A DNA stretch of 15,601 bases from positions 1 through 15,601 of the forward strand of contig JANTFN010000016.1 of NCBI GenBank assembly GCA_024763435.1, read 5' to 3'. Below the pieces are notes generated by a model. That model worked only from the letters and a program-made list of their open reading frames with translations. It made no database searches and had not been told where the DNA came from. The position numbers and the translations under genes are program-made. Below, piece after piece: positions 13,881 through 15,601 of the stretch (positions are counted from its first letter, which is position 1; every line of letters begins with the position of its first letter). Origin of the DNA: Thermodesulfobacteriota bacterium (GTDB lineage Bacteria; Desulfobacterota; S145-22).

Positions 13881-14510
13881 ATGAAAAATTTTCATCTGAT
13901 AGCGCATCCGCTTATCAAACACAAACTGACCTACCTGCGGGACATTCACACCTCCAAGAAAAAATTCCGGGAGCTGGTGGAGGAACTTTCCATGTTGATG
14001 GCCTACGAAGTTACAAAGGACCTGCCTCTCGAAGACAAAGAAATTGAAACACCCCTTGAAACGATGACCGGGAAGGTCATCCGTGGAAAGAAAATGACCA
14101 TTGTCCCCATTCTCAGGGCGGGCCTCGGCATGGTGGACGGAATTATCAACCTGATCCCGTCAGCCCGTGTGGGGCACATCGGGCTGTATCGTGACCATGA
14201 CACCTTCAAACCCGTGGAATATTATTTCAAGGTGCCTCAGCAGCCTGAAGACAGGGATTTTCTGCTTGTTGACCCCATGCTTGCGACAGGTGGTTCCGGT
14301 GTTGCCGCCATCTCTTACCTGAAAAAGATCGGCGCTAAATCGATTAAGTTTCTTTGCCTCGTGGCCGCCCCGGAGGGCGTGACCGCCATGACCGAAGCCC
14401 ATCCGGATGTCCCCATTTTCGGCGCGGCGCTCGACCGGGAGTTGAATGAACACGCCTATATCCTCCCGGGACTCGGGGACGCGGGAGACCGGTTGTTCGG
14501 AACAAAATGA
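13881..14510 (+). CDS. upp: Uracil phosphoribosyltransferase
   Basis: Upp converts uracil and PRPP to UMP and pyrophosphate in pyrimidine salvage. The 209 residues match the family length. Seen are ILRAGLGMVDGI, the PRPP-binding motif LLVDPMLATGGSG (about 131-143), and the C-terminal uracil-binding stretch AYILPGLGDAGDRLFGTK, nearly identical to that of E. coli from memory. AAGGAG precedes ATG 13881 by about eight bases. The stop overlaps the start of the thioesterase gene (ATGA). Upstream 243 bp to the divergent glycosylase gene hold no recognised riboswitch or PyrR-type leader. Confidence 0.96.
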   Translation: MKNFHLIAHPLIKHKLTYLRDIHTSKKKFRELVEELSMLMAYEVTKDLPLEDKEIETPLETMTGKVIRGKKMTIVPILRAGLGMVDGIINLIPSARVGHIGLYRDHDTFKPVEYYFKVPQQPEDRDFLLVDPMLATGGSGVAAISYLKKIGAKSIKFLCLVAAPEGVTAMTEAHPDVPIFGAALDRELNEHAYILPGLGDAGDRLFGTK

Positions 14511-14917
14511 GCCTGACATCCGAAAATAAGTGCTTTGTCTGCGGGACTGAAAACAGGGGTGGACTGCGCCTCTCCTTTGACATTGATAAAGGCGAAAAGA
14601 CCCTGCGGACGATCTTTGTCCCCTCGGCAACCTATCAGGGGTGGGACGGAATTGTCCATGGCGGCATCCTTTCCACCCTTCTTGATGAAGCGGTTGCCAA
14701 ACTTGCCTTTGAACTGGGTTTTGACGCCGTTACCACACGTCTGACTGTGACCTTTCGAAAGGCCGCTGAAATCGGGAAACCGCTTTCCGTCTTCGGCGAG
14801 ATCACCCGTATTACTCCGCGTGTGATTGACGGCGTTTCCCGGATTACGAACGCGTCACAAGCCCTCGTTGCGGAAGGGAAGGTCCGACTCCTGCGGGTCT
14901 CAAACCTGACACACTAA
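14507..14917 (+). CDS. PaaI-type hotdog thioesterase family protein
   Basis: A 136-residue hotdog-fold protein. The N-terminus has NKCFVCGTENRGGLRLSF (Cys9, Cys12), followed by GWDGIVHGGILSTLLDEA (about 45-62) containing the family HGG motif at residues 51-53 and acidic residues Asp60/Glu61 of the catalytic helix. Members hydrolyse acyl-CoA thioesters in the cytosol; the substrate cannot be read from sequence. Its ATG overlaps the upp stop by four bases (ATGA), so translation is likely coupled, though no pathway link between uracil salvage and this enzyme is evident. Confidence 0.88.
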   Translation: MSLTSENKCFVCGTENRGGLRLSFDIDKGEKTLRTIFVPSATYQGWDGIVHGGILSTLLDEAVAKLAFELGFDAVTTRLTVTFRKAAEIGKPLSVFGEITRITPRVIDGVSRITNASQALVAEGKVRLLRVSNLTH

Positions 14918-14918
14918 C

Positions 14919-14951
14919 AAAAAAACGGGCCATCCGCGTTTCACGTGGGCC
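14919..14951 (-). terminator. Intrinsic terminator of the glycosyltransferase-LAB_N transcript
   Basis: CCGCGT (14934-14939) pairs with ACGTGG (14943-14948) with one G-T pair and a TTC loop; GGC (14928-14930) and GCC (14949-14951) extend the stem across a three-base bulge. On the minus strand the hairpin is followed by T7 (14925-14919). The plus side lacks a U tract, so it mainly serves the leftward genes. Confidence 0.65.
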
Positions 14952-14984
14952 GGGAATTGCCAGACGCACAAAACCCATTAAACA

Positions 14985-15260
14985 TCATGCCGCCTGGGGT
15001 TTTTCTTCTTTCCACAGCATAAGATTCCGGATATAGATAAAAATCCCCACACCCTGACCAAGGATAAAAACGGGGTCTCTTCGATGAAGGGCATAAACAA
15101 ACAGGATGCTGCTTCCGACCAGGGAAAGATACCAGAATACCTTTGGGATGGTACTCCTTTTCTTTTTTTCAGAGACAACCCATTGAACGATAAACCTTGC
15201 GCTGAAAATTCCCTGCGCGATGAATCCGATGACAATCCAGATATCCCAGCTTATTTTCAT
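14985..15260 (-). CDS. Lipid A biosynthesis N-terminal domain (LAB_N) membrane protein
   Basis: A 91-residue protein with three membrane segments (about 7-29, 41-58, 65-82) and the conserved stretches ARFIVQWVVSEK and KVFWYLSLVGSSIL, followed by GQGVGIFIYIRNLML. This is the LAB_N family (PF07578), found alone or fused to lipid-A-disaccharide synthase and often beside glycosyltransferases; the molecular role is not settled. AAGGAGA precedes ATG 15260. The start overlaps the stop of the upstream glycosyltransferase by one base (TAATG), so the two are translated together and probably act together on a lipid-linked sugar or lipid A. Confidence 0.9.
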   Translation of the reverse strand: MKISWDIWIVIGFIAQGIFSARFIVQWVVSEKKKRSTIPKVFWYLSLVGSSILFVYALHRRDPVFILGQGVGIFIYIRNLMLWKEEKPQAA

Positions 15261-15601
15261 TAAATCTCCTTAATACGATGCACAATCCATCGCTTCTTCA
15301 TCCACCTGACGACAAGCAGGTCCAGAAAAGGCGAAACAAGCCTGTTCCAGAATCCATATTTTGAATTTCCGAATTTCCTCGGGTGGTGTGACACAGGAAC
15401 CTCCACAATACGGGCACCTTCCATCCGCAGCAAAACCCCTAAAAACCGGTGCATCCCCTTGAACATTTTGATATTTTTAACATACCGCGCCTTGTAGGCC
15501 TTGAGGGAACATCCCGTATCATGAATGGGATCATCAAGGGCTTTTTTACGCACAAAATTCGCAATCTTTGAGGAAATTCTCTTGAGAAACGGGTCACGGC
15601 G
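15260..15601 (-). CDS. Family 2 glycosyltransferase (polyprenyl-phosphate sugar transferase type), C-terminal part
   Basis: The frame enters from the right edge and gives 113 residues up to TAA at 15262-15260. It reads RRDPFLKRISSKIANFVRKK, then DPIHDTGCSLKAYKA, GMHRFLGVLLRMEGARIVEVPVSHHPR and GNSKYGFWNRLVSPFLDLLVVRWM. These match the C-terminal half of dolichyl/undecaprenyl-phosphate sugar synthase-like GT-A enzymes (the DTGC, MHRF, HHPR and SKY blocks), which load a sugar from a nucleotide sugar onto a polyprenyl phosphate at the cytosolic face of the inner membrane. The nucleotide-binding half lies outside the window. The LAB_N gene overlaps its stop by one base. Confidence 0.9.
   Translation of the reverse strand, partial: RRDPFLKRISSKIANFVRKKALDDPIHDTGCSLKAYKARYVKNIKMFKGMHRFLGVLLRMEGARIVEVPVSHHPRKFGNSKYGFWNRLVSPFLDLLVVRWMKKRWIVHRIKEI

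Noticed and set aside
13717..13884. A 55-codon frame upstream of upp whose stop overlaps the upp start as ATGA.
   Set aside because: There is no ribosome binding site, no recognisable motif, and the predicted protein is low-complexity and basic; upp has its own good ribosome binding site. The overlap is likely chance.

Overview
The window looks like chromosomal DNA of a Gram-negative anaerobe, most likely a Desulfobacterota (former Deltaproteobacteria) lineage. The reasons are an outer-membrane barrel paired with a decaheme cytochrome, an [4Fe-4S] acyl-CoA dehydratase activase in an acyl-CoA operon, PEP synthase, QueH, and a lipid A biosynthesis N-terminal-domain protein. Gene density is high, neighbouring genes often have short spacers or 1-4 nt overlaps, and no tRNA, rRNA, CRISPR array or insertion sequence was seen. 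The taxonomic call is inference from gene content.

Layout. (1) 1-1562, + strand: the end of a C4 zinc-ribbon protein, an archease, and proC, closed by a strong bidirectional terminator at 1602-1636. (2) 1653-4910, - strand: a decaheme c-type cytochrome of the MtrA/DmsE type (ten CXXCH motifs), followed by an MtrB/PioB-type outer-membrane barrel. Together these resemble a porin-cytochrome conduit that carries electrons across the outer membrane. The barrel frame is broken by one in-frame TGA at 2094-2096; the reading frame then continues without a shift to a proper C-terminal Phe. (3) 4911-5328: a 418 bp divergent control region with promoter-like elements on both strands. (4) 5329-7151, + strand: a 71-aa biotin carrier protein, a crotonase-family hydratase that may be dienoyl-CoA hydratase-like, and a BadF/HgdC-type activase. 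This is a compact anaerobic acyl-CoA operon. (5) 7434-10422, + strand: PEP synthase (ppsA) with a good promoter, and queH (epoxyqueuosine reductase), ended by a bidirectional terminator. (6) 10456-13637, - strand: an endonuclease III-like glycosylase and a DUF401 permease-like protein in tandem, then a separately promoted membrane-anchored LysM protein. (7) 13881-14917, + strand: upp and a hotdog thioesterase overlapping by ATGA. (8) 14985-15601, - strand: the C-terminal part of a family 2 glycosyltransferase, and a LAB_N membrane protein overlapping it by one base (TAATG).

The most notable observation is the barrel gene split by TGA. It could be a simple nonsense mutation or assembly error. 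However, TGA is followed in phase by the missing last ~146 residues of the barrel, and 23 nt downstream of it lies a perfect 6-bp hairpin with a GGU loop, so recoding deserves a check. The same barrel carries an internal CXXCH motif, unexpected for a protein normally regarded as the heme-free sheath of the conduit.
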